Below are positions 52,355-60,249 of a stretch of 64,000 bases of DNA, one piece after another. The position numbers and the translations under genes were made by a program. Each line of letters opens with the position of its first letter. Position 1 is the stretch's first letter. Source of the stretch: Streptomyces eurocidicus (lineage in GTDB: Bacteria; Actinomycetota; Actinomycetes; Streptomycetales; Streptomycetaceae); assembly GCF_002891295.1 (NCBI RefSeq), contig NZ_LGUI01000004.1:1-64000 (forward strand), given 5' to 3'. Below the pieces are notes generated by a model. The model did not search any database and was not told the origin of the DNA. It worked only from the letters and a program-made list of their open reading frames with translations.

Positions 52355-54174
52355 GTACCTCGCGCGGGAACGCGCCGGACGTGTCCGCCGGAACCGCGGC
52401 GCCGCCGGACCCGGCGACCTCCACCATCCCGGGCCTCTTCGCGCGGCAGGCGCGGCGCGCCCCGGACCGGCCCGCCGTGACCTGCGGCGACCGGACGATC
52501 AGCTATGGCGAGCTGGACCTCGGATCGGCCCGCCTGGCCGCCGCGCTGGCCGAGCGCGGGGTCCGTCCGGGGGACCGGGTCGGGGTGTGCCTGGAGCGCG
52601 GCGTCGACCTGGTCGTCGCGTTGCTGGCGGTGCTGCGGGCGGGCGCCGCGTATGTGCCGCTCGACCCCGACTACCCGCCGGAGCGGCTGGCGTTCGTCGC
52701 CGAGGACACCGGGCTGAGCGTGGCGGTCACCGGGGAGCCGTTCCCCGGCCTCACCTCGGTTCCGGTGACCGCCACCGCCACGGCCCCGGGCGGCTCGCCG
52801 CTCCCGCCCGCCCCGGACGCGATCGCGTACGTGATCCACACCTCGGGGTCGACCGGACGGCCCAAGGGCGTGCTGGTGCCGCACCGGAACGTGGCCGCCC
52901 TGCTCGCGGCCACGACCGAGGAGTTCGGCCTCGGCGAGGAGGACGTATGGACGTTCTTCCACTCCTTCGCCTTCGACTTCTCGGTGTGGGAGATCTGGGG
53001 CTGCCTGCTCACGGGCGGCCGGCTGGTGGTGGTGCCGCACTGGACCGCGCGTGATCCGCAGGCGTTCCACGCCCTGCTGGCGGCCGAGCGGGTGACGGTG
53101 CTGAACCAGACGCCTTCGGCGTTCACCCCGCTGACGCGCGCGGCCGGCTTCGGTGCCGGCGGGCTCGCCGTGCGGCTGCTGGTCTTCGGCGGCGAGCCGC
53201 TGGACGCCCGCACCCTGATCCCCTGGTTCGAGCGCCATCCGCGCACGCGGGTGGAGAACATGTACGGCATCACCGAGACGACCGTGCACTGCACCCGGCG
53301 CACGCTCACCCCGCGCGACGCCCGGGAGGGCGTCCGCTCGGTCGGCCGCGCCCTGCCCGGCTGGGAGCTGTACGTCCTGGACGAGCACGGCCGCGAGACG
53401 GCCCCCGGGGTGCCGGGCGAGATCCACGTCGGCGGGGCCGGGGTCGCCGACGGCTACCTCGACCGGCCCGACCTCACCTCGCTGCGGTTCGTCCCCGACC
53501 ACCTCACCGGTGGCGGCGGCCGGCTGTACCGCAGCGGGGACCGCGGACGGTGGCGGGACGACGGAGAGCTGGAGCACCTCGGCCGGCTCGACGACCAGGT
53601 CAAGATCCGGGGCCACCGGATCGAACTCGGCGAGATCCGCGCCGCGCTGGCGGAACAGCCGGACGTACGGGCCGCGGCCGCGGTGGTGCGCGCCACCGCG
53701 GACCCGGCGGACGCCCGCGTCGACGCCTATGTGGTGACCGCCCGGCCCGACGCGGTGACCGGGCTCCGGGAGGCGCTGGCACACCGTCTCCCGGCCTATC
53801 TGGTGCCCGCCACGATCACGGCGGTCGACGCGTTCCCGCTCACGCCCAACGGCAAGGTCGACACCGGCCGGCTGCCGGCCCCGCGCGTCCGCGAGGCCAC
53901 GACGCCCGCCGGTCCGGACACGGGCCCGGCCGCGGCGGACCCGGTGACCACGCGGCTGATCGGGATCTGGGAGGGCCTGCTGGCGGAACCCGTCGGCCCG
54001 CAGGACAACTTCTTCGAACTGGCCGGGAATTCCCTGCTGCTCGCCCGTCTCGCGACGGAGCTGAGGGAGACGGGCCTGGCCGAGGTGTCCCTGCGCGACC
54101 TCTACCTGCACTCCACCCTCTCCGACATGGCCGGGCTGATCCGCTCGCGCCAGGAGGAGCCCGCCGCGCGGTGA
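52351..54174 (+). CDS. stand-alone NRPS adenylation-thiolation (A-T) protein, threonine-type
   Basis: 607 residues. The A domain (about 25-520) contains HTSGSTGRPKG (A3), FDFSVWEIWG (A4), NMYGITETTVH (A5), YRSGDRGRW (A7), KIRGHRIELGEI (A8) and NGKVD (A10, catalytic Lys). Pocket residues by eye are D-F-W-N-V-G-M-V-H, matching the threonine code DFWNIGMVH at eight of nine positions. The T domain has ELAGNSLLLARL with Ser561. There is no C or TE domain. ATG 52351 overlaps the monooxygenase stop by 4 nt. It probably charges Thr for T1 of the NRPS, either directly or through its own T domain. Confidence 0.93.
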   Translation: MSTSRGNAPDVSAGTAAPPDPATSTIPGLFARQARRAPDRPAVTCGDRTISYGELDLGSARLAAALAERGVRPGDRVGVCLERGVDLVVALLAVLRAGAAYVPLDPDYPPERLAFVAEDTGLSVAVTGEPFPGLTSVPVTATATAPGGSPLPPAPDAIAYVIHTSGSTGRPKGVLVPHRNVAALLAATTEEFGLGEEDVWTFFHSFAFDFSVWEIWGCLLTGGRLVVVPHWTARDPQAFHALLAAERVTVLNQTPSAFTPLTRAAGFGAGGLAVRLLVFGGEPLDARTLIPWFERHPRTRVENMYGITETTVHCTRRTLTPRDAREGVRSVGRALPGWELYVLDEHGRETAPGVPGEIHVGGAGVADGYLDRPDLTSLRFVPDHLTGGGGRLYRSGDRGRWRDDGELEHLGRLDDQVKIRGHRIELGEIRAALAEQPDVRAAAAVVRATADPADARVDAYVVTARPDAVTGLREALAHRLPAYLVPATITAVDAFPLTPNGKVDTGRLPAPRVREATTPAGPDTGPAAADPVTTRLIGIWEGLLAEPVGPQDNFFELAGNSLLLARLATELRETGLAEVSLRDLYLHSTLSDMAGLIRSRQEEPAAR

Positions 54175-54180
54175 CGCCCC

Positions 54181-54223
54181 CGCCGGAGTGGCCCGGGCGG
54201 CGACCGCCCGGGCCACTCCGGCG
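54181..54223. terminator. 20-bp perfect stem-loop after the A-T gene
   Basis: Positions 54181-54200 pair perfectly with 54204-54223 around a CGA loop; the stem core is GGCCCGGGCGG / CCGCCCGGGCC. It starts 7 nt after the A-T stop and precedes the type II thioesterase by about 80 nt. It should terminate or strongly attenuate transcription between them. Confidence 0.85.
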
Positions 54224-54301
54224 CGAAGGCCCCGTACCGCGCCGGGTGCCACCGGTGCGAGCCCCGCACACCTTCGGAACACCTTCGAAAGGCAGGACCC
54301 C

Positions 54302-55009
54302 ATGACCGTCGCACTGCTGTGCGTCCCGCACGCCGGGGCGGGCGCGAGCCTGTTCCGCCAGTGGAAACGCCAAGCCCCCGAACGGATCGACCTGGTACCC
54401 GTCCAGCTGCCGGGCCGGGAGGAGCTGTTCGCCCAGGACGCCCACACCTCGCTCACCGAGGTCGTGGACCGGTGCGCCGCCCGGGCGCGGGAGATCCCCG
54501 AGGACACCCCGTTCGCCCTGTTCGGCCACAGCTTCGGCGCGCTCGTCGCCTTCGAGACGGCGCACCGCCTGGTCGCCGAGGGCGGCCGGGTGCCGGCCCG
54601 CCTGGTCGTGAGCGGCGTGGCCGCACCCTGGCTGCCCAGGCCGGTCGTGGGCGGGGACGCGCTCACCGACGACCTCTTCGTCGAGCGGGTCCGCGAGGTC
54701 GTGGGCTACGACCACCCCGCGCTCCACGACGCCGAGCTGCGCGGGCTGCTGCTGCCCTCGCTCCGGGCCGACCTGGGCATCAGCGACCGCTACACGCCCG
54801 GCTCCACCGAGCCGCTGCCGGTCCCGATCACGGTACTGCGCGGGGCCGAGGACCGGTTGGTGTCGAAGGAGGACGTGGCGCCGTGGTCGGCGGCGGGCTC
54901 CTCGTCCACCGAGGTGATCGAGCTGCCCGGCGACCACATGTACTTCGCCCTGGACCCGAAGCCGCTGCTGGCCGAGCTGGACGCGGTGTTCGCCCGCGCC
55001 GCCGGCTGA
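54302..55009 (+). CDS. type II thioesterase
   Basis: 235 residues, alpha/beta hydrolase of the editing-thioesterase type found in NRPS/PKS clusters. PHAGAGASLFRQW (oxyanion region) and LFGHSFGALVAFE (GHSxG, Ser at about 82) are typical; the Asp is near VLRGAEDRLVS and the His in PGDHMYF. Such enzymes remove wrong or stalled groups from carrier domains. It follows the A-T gene after a strong hairpin, so it may have its own promoter or be attenuated. Confidence 0.93.
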   Translation: MTVALLCVPHAGAGASLFRQWKRQAPERIDLVPVQLPGREELFAQDAHTSLTEVVDRCAARAREIPEDTPFALFGHSFGALVAFETAHRLVAEGGRVPARLVVSGVAAPWLPRPVVGGDALTDDLFVERVREVVGYDHPALHDAELRGLLLPSLRADLGISDRYTPGSTEPLPVPITVLRGAEDRLVSKEDVAPWSAAGSSSTEVIELPGDHMYFALDPKPLLAELDAVFARAAG

Positions 55010-55020
55010 CCGCCCGGTAC

Positions 55021-55070
55021 GGCGGCGGGGCTTCTCCCCGCGCAGGTCGCGAGGGGGAGCCCCACCGCCC
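55021..55070. terminator. long imperfect GC stem-loop downstream of the thioesterase
   Basis: GGCGG-C-GGGGCTTCTCCCC at the left and GGGGGAGCCCC-A-CCGCC at the right fold back with small bulges. The hairpin starts 12 nt after the thioesterase stop and probably ends the NRPS locus transcript. Confidence 0.5.
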
Positions 55071-55087
55071 GTGGATACGATGCGGGC

Positions 55088-55522
55088 ATGGCCCCCCTCC
55101 TGATCCGGCACCGCTCCGGCCTGCCCGCGGACGAGGCGTGGCGGCGGCTGACGGACTGGGAGCGCCACGCGGACCATGTGCCGTTCACCCGGACCACCGT
55201 CACCACCCCGTCGGCGCGCGGCGTCGGCGCGCGGTTCGTCGCCCGCACCGGTCTCGGACCCTTGGCCGTGGACGACGTCATGGAGGTCGTCGCCCGGCAC
55301 CCGCCCTCGGCGGCCGGACCGGGACGCTGCCGACTGGCGAAGCGGGGCTCGGTGATCAAGGGCTGGGCCGAGCTGGAGGTGGGGATGCTGGGGACGGGCT
55401 CGTACGTCGTCCGGCGCGAGGACCTGCGCCTCAAGGGCCGGCACCGGCTCCTCGCGCCGGTGGTGAACCGGTGCGGGACGCTGCTGTTCGCACGCGTGGT
55501 GAGACGGCTGCTGGCGGGATGA
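55088..55522 (+). CDS. SRPBCC-fold protein (polyketide cyclase/START-like)
   Basis: 144 residues. LIRHRSGLPADEAWRRLTDW, HADHVPFTRTTV and ARFVARTGLG are typical of SRPBCC proteins of the Polyketide_cyc2 type, common small proteins in Streptomyces that bind hydrophobic ligands. It lies downstream of the thioesterase but behind a hairpin, so membership of the NRPS cluster is uncertain. ATG 55088 follows a weak ribosome site; a TACGAT-like -10 (55076-55081) close to the start would allow a nearly leaderless mRNA. Confidence 0.75.
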   Translation: MAPLLIRHRSGLPADEAWRRLTDWERHADHVPFTRTTVTTPSARGVGARFVARTGLGPLAVDDVMEVVARHPPSAAGPGRCRLAKRGSVIKGWAELEVGMLGTGSYVVRREDLRLKGRHRLLAPVVNRCGTLLFARVVRRLLAG

Positions 55523-55559
55523 GGCCCGGGGCGGGGCTCCGCGTGGCGGGAGCGCGTGG

Positions 55560-56246
55560 TCAGAAGCCGGCGGACACCGGGCCCCGGGCCCGCCAGACGG
55601 TGCCGCGGCGCTCATGTGCGAACAGCTCCTCGACGGCATGGGCGATCCTCGGCCCCACCTCACGCTCCAACAGGTACAGGCCCAGATCGAGACCGGACGT
55701 GACACCGGCACCGCTGACCAGGTCACCGTCGTCGACGACGCGTGCGCGGACCGCGTGGGCGCCCGTCGTGCCGAGCAGGTCCAGGCCCTGGTGGTGGCTG
55801 GTGACATGGCGGCCCTCCAGCAGCCCGGCCATGGCCAGGACGAGCGAACCGCCGCACACCGTGCCGACCGTGACCTCCGGATTCCCCAGCGCCGCCGCCA
55901 TCAGCCCGGGCAGCTCGGTGCGCAGAGCCCGGGCCAGCAGCGCGGGAACGGAATCCTCCTGCGGCCCCGGCTCGTCACCCGTGTCCCGGGCGGGCGAACC
56001 CAGCGCTCCCATGCGCCCCGCCGCGCCGGGCAGCAGGACCAGGCCCGCGCGCCCGGGGTCGAGGGCGGCGGTGGCGCGCAGCGTCAGACCGCCGGTGCCG
56101 CTGACGACTTCGCGGGGTCCTTCGGCGGAGACCAGCTCCACGCTCACCGCTCCGCCGGACGCGATGCCGCCCGCGTACAGGACCTCGTAGGGACCGATCA
56201 CATCGAGCGGGTCGAAGCCGTCGAACAGGACGATCTGGGCGTGCAT
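55560..56246 (-). CDS. DJ-1/PfpI family protein (isonitrile hydratase-like)
   Basis: 228 residues. QIVLFDGFDPLDVIGPYEVL is the conserved N-terminus with the acidic residue of the active site (DxxGP). TVGTVCGGSLVLAMAGLL carries the nucleophile-elbow cysteine, and VTSHHQGLDLL follows. The fold matches isonitrile hydratase/ThiJ-type enzymes. An insert (PARDTGDEPGPQEDSVP) lengthens the middle. It is divergent from a GlxA-type regulator containing the same fold, a common pairing. Substrate unknown. Confidence 0.88.
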   Translation of the reverse strand: MHAQIVLFDGFDPLDVIGPYEVLYAGGIASGGAVSVELVSAEGPREVVSGTGGLTLRATAALDPGRAGLVLLPGAAGRMGALGSPARDTGDEPGPQEDSVPALLARALRTELPGLMAAALGNPEVTVGTVCGGSLVLAMAGLLEGRHVTSHHQGLDLLGTTGAHAVRARVVDDGDLVSGAGVTSGLDLGLYLLEREVGPRIAHAVEELFAHERRGTVWRARGPVSAGF

Positions 56247-56358
56247 GGGCGTTCCTTCCGGTGCCGTGGTGCCCGGTCCGTGCCGGGCGCCACCGACGCT
56301 AACGGGCCCGGAATCCTCCTCCCAGTGGCGCTGACGACAGGTTTCAACGGGATATCGC

Positions 56359-56380
56359 CATTGCTCTCCGAAGGGCAATG
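56359..56380. promoter_or_regulatory. inverted repeat in the pfpI/glxA divergent region
   Basis: CATTGCTC (56359-56366) and GGGCAATG (56373-56380) form an inverted repeat with one mismatch in the 206-bp gap between the divergent genes. It is a candidate binding site for the GlxA-type regulator encoded at 56453. Confidence 0.45.
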
Positions 56381-56452
56381 AGCGGGGAAAACCATGGTTA
56401 TAGGCCAGGAGGGCACCGGAACCGGCACCCGGCGGGCAGGTATGTTCCCGCC

Positions 56453-57391
56453 ATGCACACCGTCGCCGTACTCGCGCTGGACCGGGTGGTCCCGTCCGAC
56501 CTGGCCACCCCGATCGACGCCTTCGGGCGCACCCGCCTGCCGGACGGGCGGCCCGGCTACCAGGTCCGGGTGTGCGGGGAGAAACCGGAGATCGACACGG
56601 GCTCCTTCGCCCTGCGCGCACCCTGGGGGCTGGAGGGACTGGAGGGCGCGGACACGATCGTCGTGCCGGGCACCGACAACCCCACGGCCGCCCTCGCCCC
56701 CGCCGTCCGCGACGCCCTGCGTGCGGCCGCCGCCGACGGCACCCGCATCGCCTCCATCTGCGTGGGCACCTTCCCCCTGGCCGCCACCGGGCTGCTCGAC
56801 GGCCTGCGCGCCACCACCCACTGGATGGCCGCCGCCGAGCTCGCCGCCGCGTATCCGGCCGTCGACGTCGACCCGGACGTCCTGTACGTCGACAACGGGC
56901 GGATCCTCACCTCGGCGGGCGCCGCCGCCGGCCTGGACCTGTGCCTGCACATGATCCGGCGCGACTACGGCTCCGCGGTCGCCGCCGACGCCGCCCGGCT
57001 GTCCGTCATGCCCCTGGAACGGGAGGGCGGCCAGGCGCAGTTCATCGTCCACGACCACGCCCCGGTCCCGCAGGGCCGCGCCCTCGAACCCCTCCTCACC
57101 TGGCTGCGGGACAACCTGGCGCGCGACCTCACCCTCGCCGACATCGCGGCCCGGGCCGGCACCAGCACCAGGACCCTGCTCCGGCACTTCCGCGAACAGA
57201 CCGGCACGACCCCGCTCCAGTGGCTCCACCGCGCCCGTATCCGCCAGGCCCAGCACCTCCTGGAGACCACCGGTCACTCCGTCGAACGCATCGGCTCCCA
57301 GGTCGGCTTCGGTTCGCCCACCGCCTTCCGCGACCGCTTCAAGCGGACCACGGGCGTCAGTCCCCACGCCTACCGCCGCGCCTTCGGCTGA
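56453..57391 (+). CDS. GlxA-type AraC-family transcriptional regulator
   Basis: 312 residues. The N-terminal DJ-1/PfpI-like domain (about 1-185) has ASICVGTFPLAATGLL at the nucleophile-elbow position. The C-terminal AraC HTH pair (about 205-305) has LTLADIAARAGTSTRTLLRH and ERIGSQVGFGSPTAFRDRFK. TATGTT at 56441-56446 ends only 6 nt before ATG 56453 and there is no Shine-Dalgarno, so the mRNA may be leaderless. It probably controls the divergent PfpI gene. Confidence 0.92.
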   Translation: MHTVAVLALDRVVPSDLATPIDAFGRTRLPDGRPGYQVRVCGEKPEIDTGSFALRAPWGLEGLEGADTIVVPGTDNPTAALAPAVRDALRAAAADGTRIASICVGTFPLAATGLLDGLRATTHWMAAAELAAAYPAVDVDPDVLYVDNGRILTSAGAAAGLDLCLHMIRRDYGSAVAADAARLSVMPLEREGGQAQFIVHDHAPVPQGRALEPLLTWLRDNLARDLTLADIAARAGTSTRTLLRHFREQTGTTPLQWLHRARIRQAQHLLETTGHSVERIGSQVGFGSPTAFRDRFKRTTGVSPHAYRRAFG

Positions 57392-57439
57392 CGGTCGCGG
57401 CCGGTGCGCGGGGCCGTCGTCCCGGCGGGCGGCGGGCGG

Positions 57440-58258
57440 CTACGGGCGACCGGCCGCCGGCCGGCCCTCCGGGGCGCCGGGTATGCCGCCCAGCGGCAGC
57501 AGTCCGGGGCGTTTCGCGGTGCGCCCGTCGCCGGAGGACCTGCCGCGCAGGCGGCGGACGAGCCAGGGGCCGAGGAACGTGCCCGCCCAGCGGAGTTCGG
57601 CCGCCGCGGCCTGCCATCCGGCGGGGACCGGCCGTGGCGGCAGCGGGAGGGCCCAGGTGCCGTCGCTGCCGGGCAGGCGGAGGGCGTCGGCCATCGCCGC
57701 CGCGATCCGCTCGTGCCCCAGCGGGGTGGCGTGCAGCCGGTCCGCGCTCCACAGCCGCGGGTCCGTGGTGACCGCGTGGCCGCCGGTCTCGGCGACCGTG
57801 ACGCCGTGCCGGGCGGCCGCCGCGCGGATACGGGCGTTGAGCTCCAGCGCCCGGGACCTGAGCGGCCGGGCGATCGGGATGATCTTCCCGGGGTCGGGGA
57901 AGGTGAGGGTCGCCACGTGCGCCCCGGCGGCGGTGAGCTCGGCGAACATCGCCTCCATGTGCCCGGCCACCTCGGCGGCGTCGAACCCGGGCCGGAGCAG
58001 GTCGTTGACCCCGGCGACGACGGTGGCCAGGTCGGGGCGCAGGGCGAGGGCGGGCGCCAGCTGGCCGGCGCGGACCTCGGCGGCGGTGCGCCCCCGTACG
58101 GCCAGGTTGGCGTACCGGAGGGCGGGCTCGGCGGCCGCGAGCCGCTCGGCGAGCCGGTCGGCCCAGCCGCGCAGGCCGGTGAGGTCGTCCCCGTCGCCCA
58201 GGCCCTCGGTCTGGCTGTCGCCGAGGGCGACGTAACGGAGGTACGAGCTGTGGGGCAC
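57440..58258 (-). CDS. SGNH/GDSL-family hydrolase
   Basis: 272 residues. The catalytic blocks are present: ALGDSQTEGLGD (block I Ser), NLAVRGRTA (block II Gly), VAGVNDLLRP (block III Asn) and WSADRLHATPLGH (block V Asp and His). The family hydrolyses esters of lipids or carbohydrates. No signal peptide is seen, and the last 40 residues are basic and Pro/Gly-rich. Start GTG 58258 with GGGAGAG upstream. Two palindromes (58345-58374) lie in its promoter region. Confidence 0.92.
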   Translation of the reverse strand: MPHSSYLRYVALGDSQTEGLGDGDDLTGLRGWADRLAERLAAAEPALRYANLAVRGRTAAEVRAGQLAPALALRPDLATVVAGVNDLLRPGFDAAEVAGHMEAMFAELTAAGAHVATLTFPDPGKIIPIARPLRSRALELNARIRAAAARHGVTVAETGGHAVTTDPRLWSADRLHATPLGHERIAAAMADALRLPGSDGTWALPLPPRPVPAGWQAAAAELRWAGTFLGPWLVRRLRGRSSGDGRTAKRPGLLPLGGIPGAPEGRPAAGRP

Positions 58259-58344
58259 GGGGTCTCTCCCTTTCCCTGGGGCCCCCGCCCGGCGGGCCGT
58301 CGCCGGTGACGCGGCGTCCGGCGGCGGACGGGATGCCCTCACTG

Positions 58345-58374
58345 GATAGTGTCACTATCTAGTGCTGGACACTA
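58345..58374. promoter_or_regulatory. paired operator-like palindromes
   Basis: GATAGTG-T-CACTATC (58345-58359) is a perfect 7+1+7 palindrome. Immediately next is TAGTG-CTGGA-CACTA (58360-58374), a perfect 5+5+5 inverted repeat. Both share AGTG/CACT half-sites. They lie between the SGNH hydrolase (start 58258) and the small protein at 58421, in AT-richer DNA likely to be a promoter. Confidence 0.65.
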
Positions 58375-58420
58375 ACACCCTCCGGATGCGTGGCGCCGGA
58401 GCCGGGCGGACGCTGGACGC

Positions 58421-58627
58421 ATGACAGGACTCGCTCCGATCGTGGTGCACCCGCCGTCTCCCTCGGGTGGCCGCAGGGTGACCACGGGCAGGGAGATCCT
58501 CGGGACGGCGTACGGGGTGGCGGACCTGTACGAGTTCCTGCGCCGCGCCGGCTGGGACCGGGACGACATCAGGCTCGACGACGAGAGCCGGATCACCTGG
58601 CAGGGCGGCGGACCCGGCGTCTGGTGA
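58421..58627 (+). CDS. small conserved hypothetical protein
   Basis: 68 residues: MTGLAPIVVHPPSPSGGRRV, LGTAYGVADLYEFLRRAGWD, ending ITWQGGGPGVW. I recall this pattern as a family of small streptomycete proteins of unknown function. No cysteines, no signal peptide. It is divergent from the SGNH hydrolase and may be controlled by the palindromes at 58345-58374. Confidence 0.65.
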   Translation: MTGLAPIVVHPPSPSGGRRVTTGREILGTAYGVADLYEFLRRAGWDRDDIRLDDESRITWQGGGPGVW

Positions 58628-58972
58628 GGGGCCGGCCTCCGGACGGTGGTGGGACCGTCCGCCGCGTCCGCCGGGGCGGCGTCACCGACGCCCCCGCCCC
58701 GGCCGTCGCGGGTGGTGACGGGAACCGCGAAGGCCGTCACCGCGAGGGTGGGCGCGCCGGCCGGGGCCGGTGAACGGCGGGCCGGCAGGTGGGTCGCGCG
58801 CGCTGTCGTACAGGTCACCGCGCGGCCCGGCCCCCGCCCATGAGGGTGCGTACGCGCCCGAAGACTCGGAAATTCCTTAGCCCGCTCCGTGGTTCGGTGA
58901 GGCTGCCGAGCGCTGGGTGCGGACTTGTGGCCCCTCGACCGGCTATGTCCGTGTGCAGTGAAAGGGGACCGA
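58628..58972. other. non-coding gap before the dehydratase
   Basis: No frame here shows a start, ribosome site and plausible protein. The stretch from about 58860 is less GC-rich (GAAATTCCTTAGCC) and probably holds the promoter of the dehydratase gene. I could not assign a convincing -35/-10 pair. Confidence 0.5.
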
Positions 58973-60010
58973 ATGTCCAAGAGTGCGCTGATCACCGGAG
59001 TCACCGGGCAGGACGGCTCGTACCTCGCCGAGCACCTGCTTGCCCAGGGATACCAGGTGTGGGGTCTGACCCGTGGTCAGGCCAACCCGAGGAAGGACCG
59101 GGTGGCCAAGCTGATACCCGACCTGAACTTCGTCGACGGCGACCTGATGGACCAGGGCAGCCTGGTCTCGGCCGTCGACATGGTCCAGCCGGACGAGGTC
59201 TACAACCTCGGGGCCGTGTCCTTCGTCCCCATGTCCTGGCAGCAGCCGGAGCTCGTCACCGAGGTCAACGGCACCGGGGTGATGCGGGTGCTCGAGGCGA
59301 TCCGCATCGTGAGCGGCCTCGGCAAGTCCACCGGCGGGAGCGACGGCCACGGCCAGATCCGCTTCTACCAGGCATCCTCCTCGGAGATGTTCGGCAAGGT
59401 GGCGGAGTCGCCGCAGAGCGAGCGGACGCTCTTCCACCCGCGCAGCCCCTACGGCGTGGCGAAGGCGTACGGCCACTACATCACCCAGAACTACCGCGAG
59501 TCCTACGGGGTGTACGGGGTCTCCGGAATCCTCTTCAACCACGAATCCCCGCGCCGTGGCGCCGAGTTCGTGACCCGGAAGATCTCCCTGGCGGTCGCGC
59601 AGATCAAGCTGGGCCTCCAGGAGAAGCTGCTGCTCGGCAACCTCGACGCCGTTCGCGACTGGGGCTTCGCGGGGGACTACGTCCGCGCCATGCACCTGAT
59701 GCTCCAGCAGGACGAGCCGGGCGACTACGTGGTCGGCACCGGGCAGATGCACTCGGTGCGGGACGCCGTCCGCATCGCCTTCGAGGCCGTCGGCCTGGAC
59801 TGGGAGGAGCATGTCGTGATCGACCCGGCGCTGGTGCGGCCCGCCGAGGTCGAGACGCTCTGCGCCGACTACAGCAACGCCCGGAAGGAACTGGGCTGGG
59901 AGCCCGAGGTCCACTTCGAGCAGCTGATGCAGATGATGGTGGAGTCCGACCTCCGCCAGGCCGGCCGCGAGCGCGACCACGGCGAGCTGCTCGCCGCGGC
60001 GAGCTGGTAG
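58973..60010 (+). CDS. gmd: GDP-mannose 4,6-dehydratase (polyene DIII type)
   Basis: 345 residues, extended SDR. TGVTGQDGSYLAEHLL is the cofactor loop; YNLGAVSFVPMSW, SSSEMFGKV (catalytic Ser/Glu) and SPYGVAKAYGHY (YxxxK) form the active site, and FNHESPRRG is typical of GDP-mannose dehydratases. It makes GDP-4-keto-6-deoxymannose. Its sequence resembles the DIII enzymes of polyene macrolide clusters (nysDIII, amphDIII), where it starts mycosamine synthesis, and the next gene is a large PKS as in those clusters. ATG 58973 has AAAGGGG 5 nt upstream. Confidence 0.92.
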   Translation: MSKSALITGVTGQDGSYLAEHLLAQGYQVWGLTRGQANPRKDRVAKLIPDLNFVDGDLMDQGSLVSAVDMVQPDEVYNLGAVSFVPMSWQQPELVTEVNGTGVMRVLEAIRIVSGLGKSTGGSDGHGQIRFYQASSSEMFGKVAESPQSERTLFHPRSPYGVAKAYGHYITQNYRESYGVYGVSGILFNHESPRRGAEFVTRKISLAVAQIKLGLQEKLLLGNLDAVRDWGFAGDYVRAMHLMLQQDEPGDYVVGTGQMHSVRDAVRIAFEAVGLDWEEHVVIDPALVRPAEVETLCADYSNARKELGWEPEVHFEQLMQMMVESDLRQAGRERDHGELLAAASW

Positions 60011-60126
60011 TCCCGGTACGGAAACACCTGCTCACACCCGTCGCGAACCCGGGATCGGCCGATCTCTAGGGAATTCCACGACCACGTCGGCCGACACTTG
60101 GCGCGTGGCGTGCGGGAAGTCGAGCA

Positions 60127-60144
60127 GTGCCCCGCGCGGGGCAC
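60127..60144. terminator. 18-bp perfect palindrome between dehydratase and PKS
   Basis: GTGCCCCGCGCGGGGCAC is perfectly self-complementary, 117 nt after the dehydratase stop and 106 nt before the PKS start. It could terminate the dehydratase transcript or serve as an operator for the PKS promoter. The rest of the 60011-60249 gap shows no gene. Confidence 0.5.
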
Positions 60145-60249
60145 CCAGATGACTCAGTCGTTGTGGAACCACCATCCCGAGTGCCGGATGCCCACATCGA
60201 AATCCTCTGCTGTCCGCCGGTCTTGAGCTTGAGATGGGTTGAGTTGAAC

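Noticed and set aside
55088..58627. SRPBCC, PfpI, GlxA and SGNH genes as part of either biosynthetic cluster
   Set aside because: They are separated from the NRPS by a hairpin, have their own divergent promoters, and match common stand-alone genes; not excluded but unsupported.
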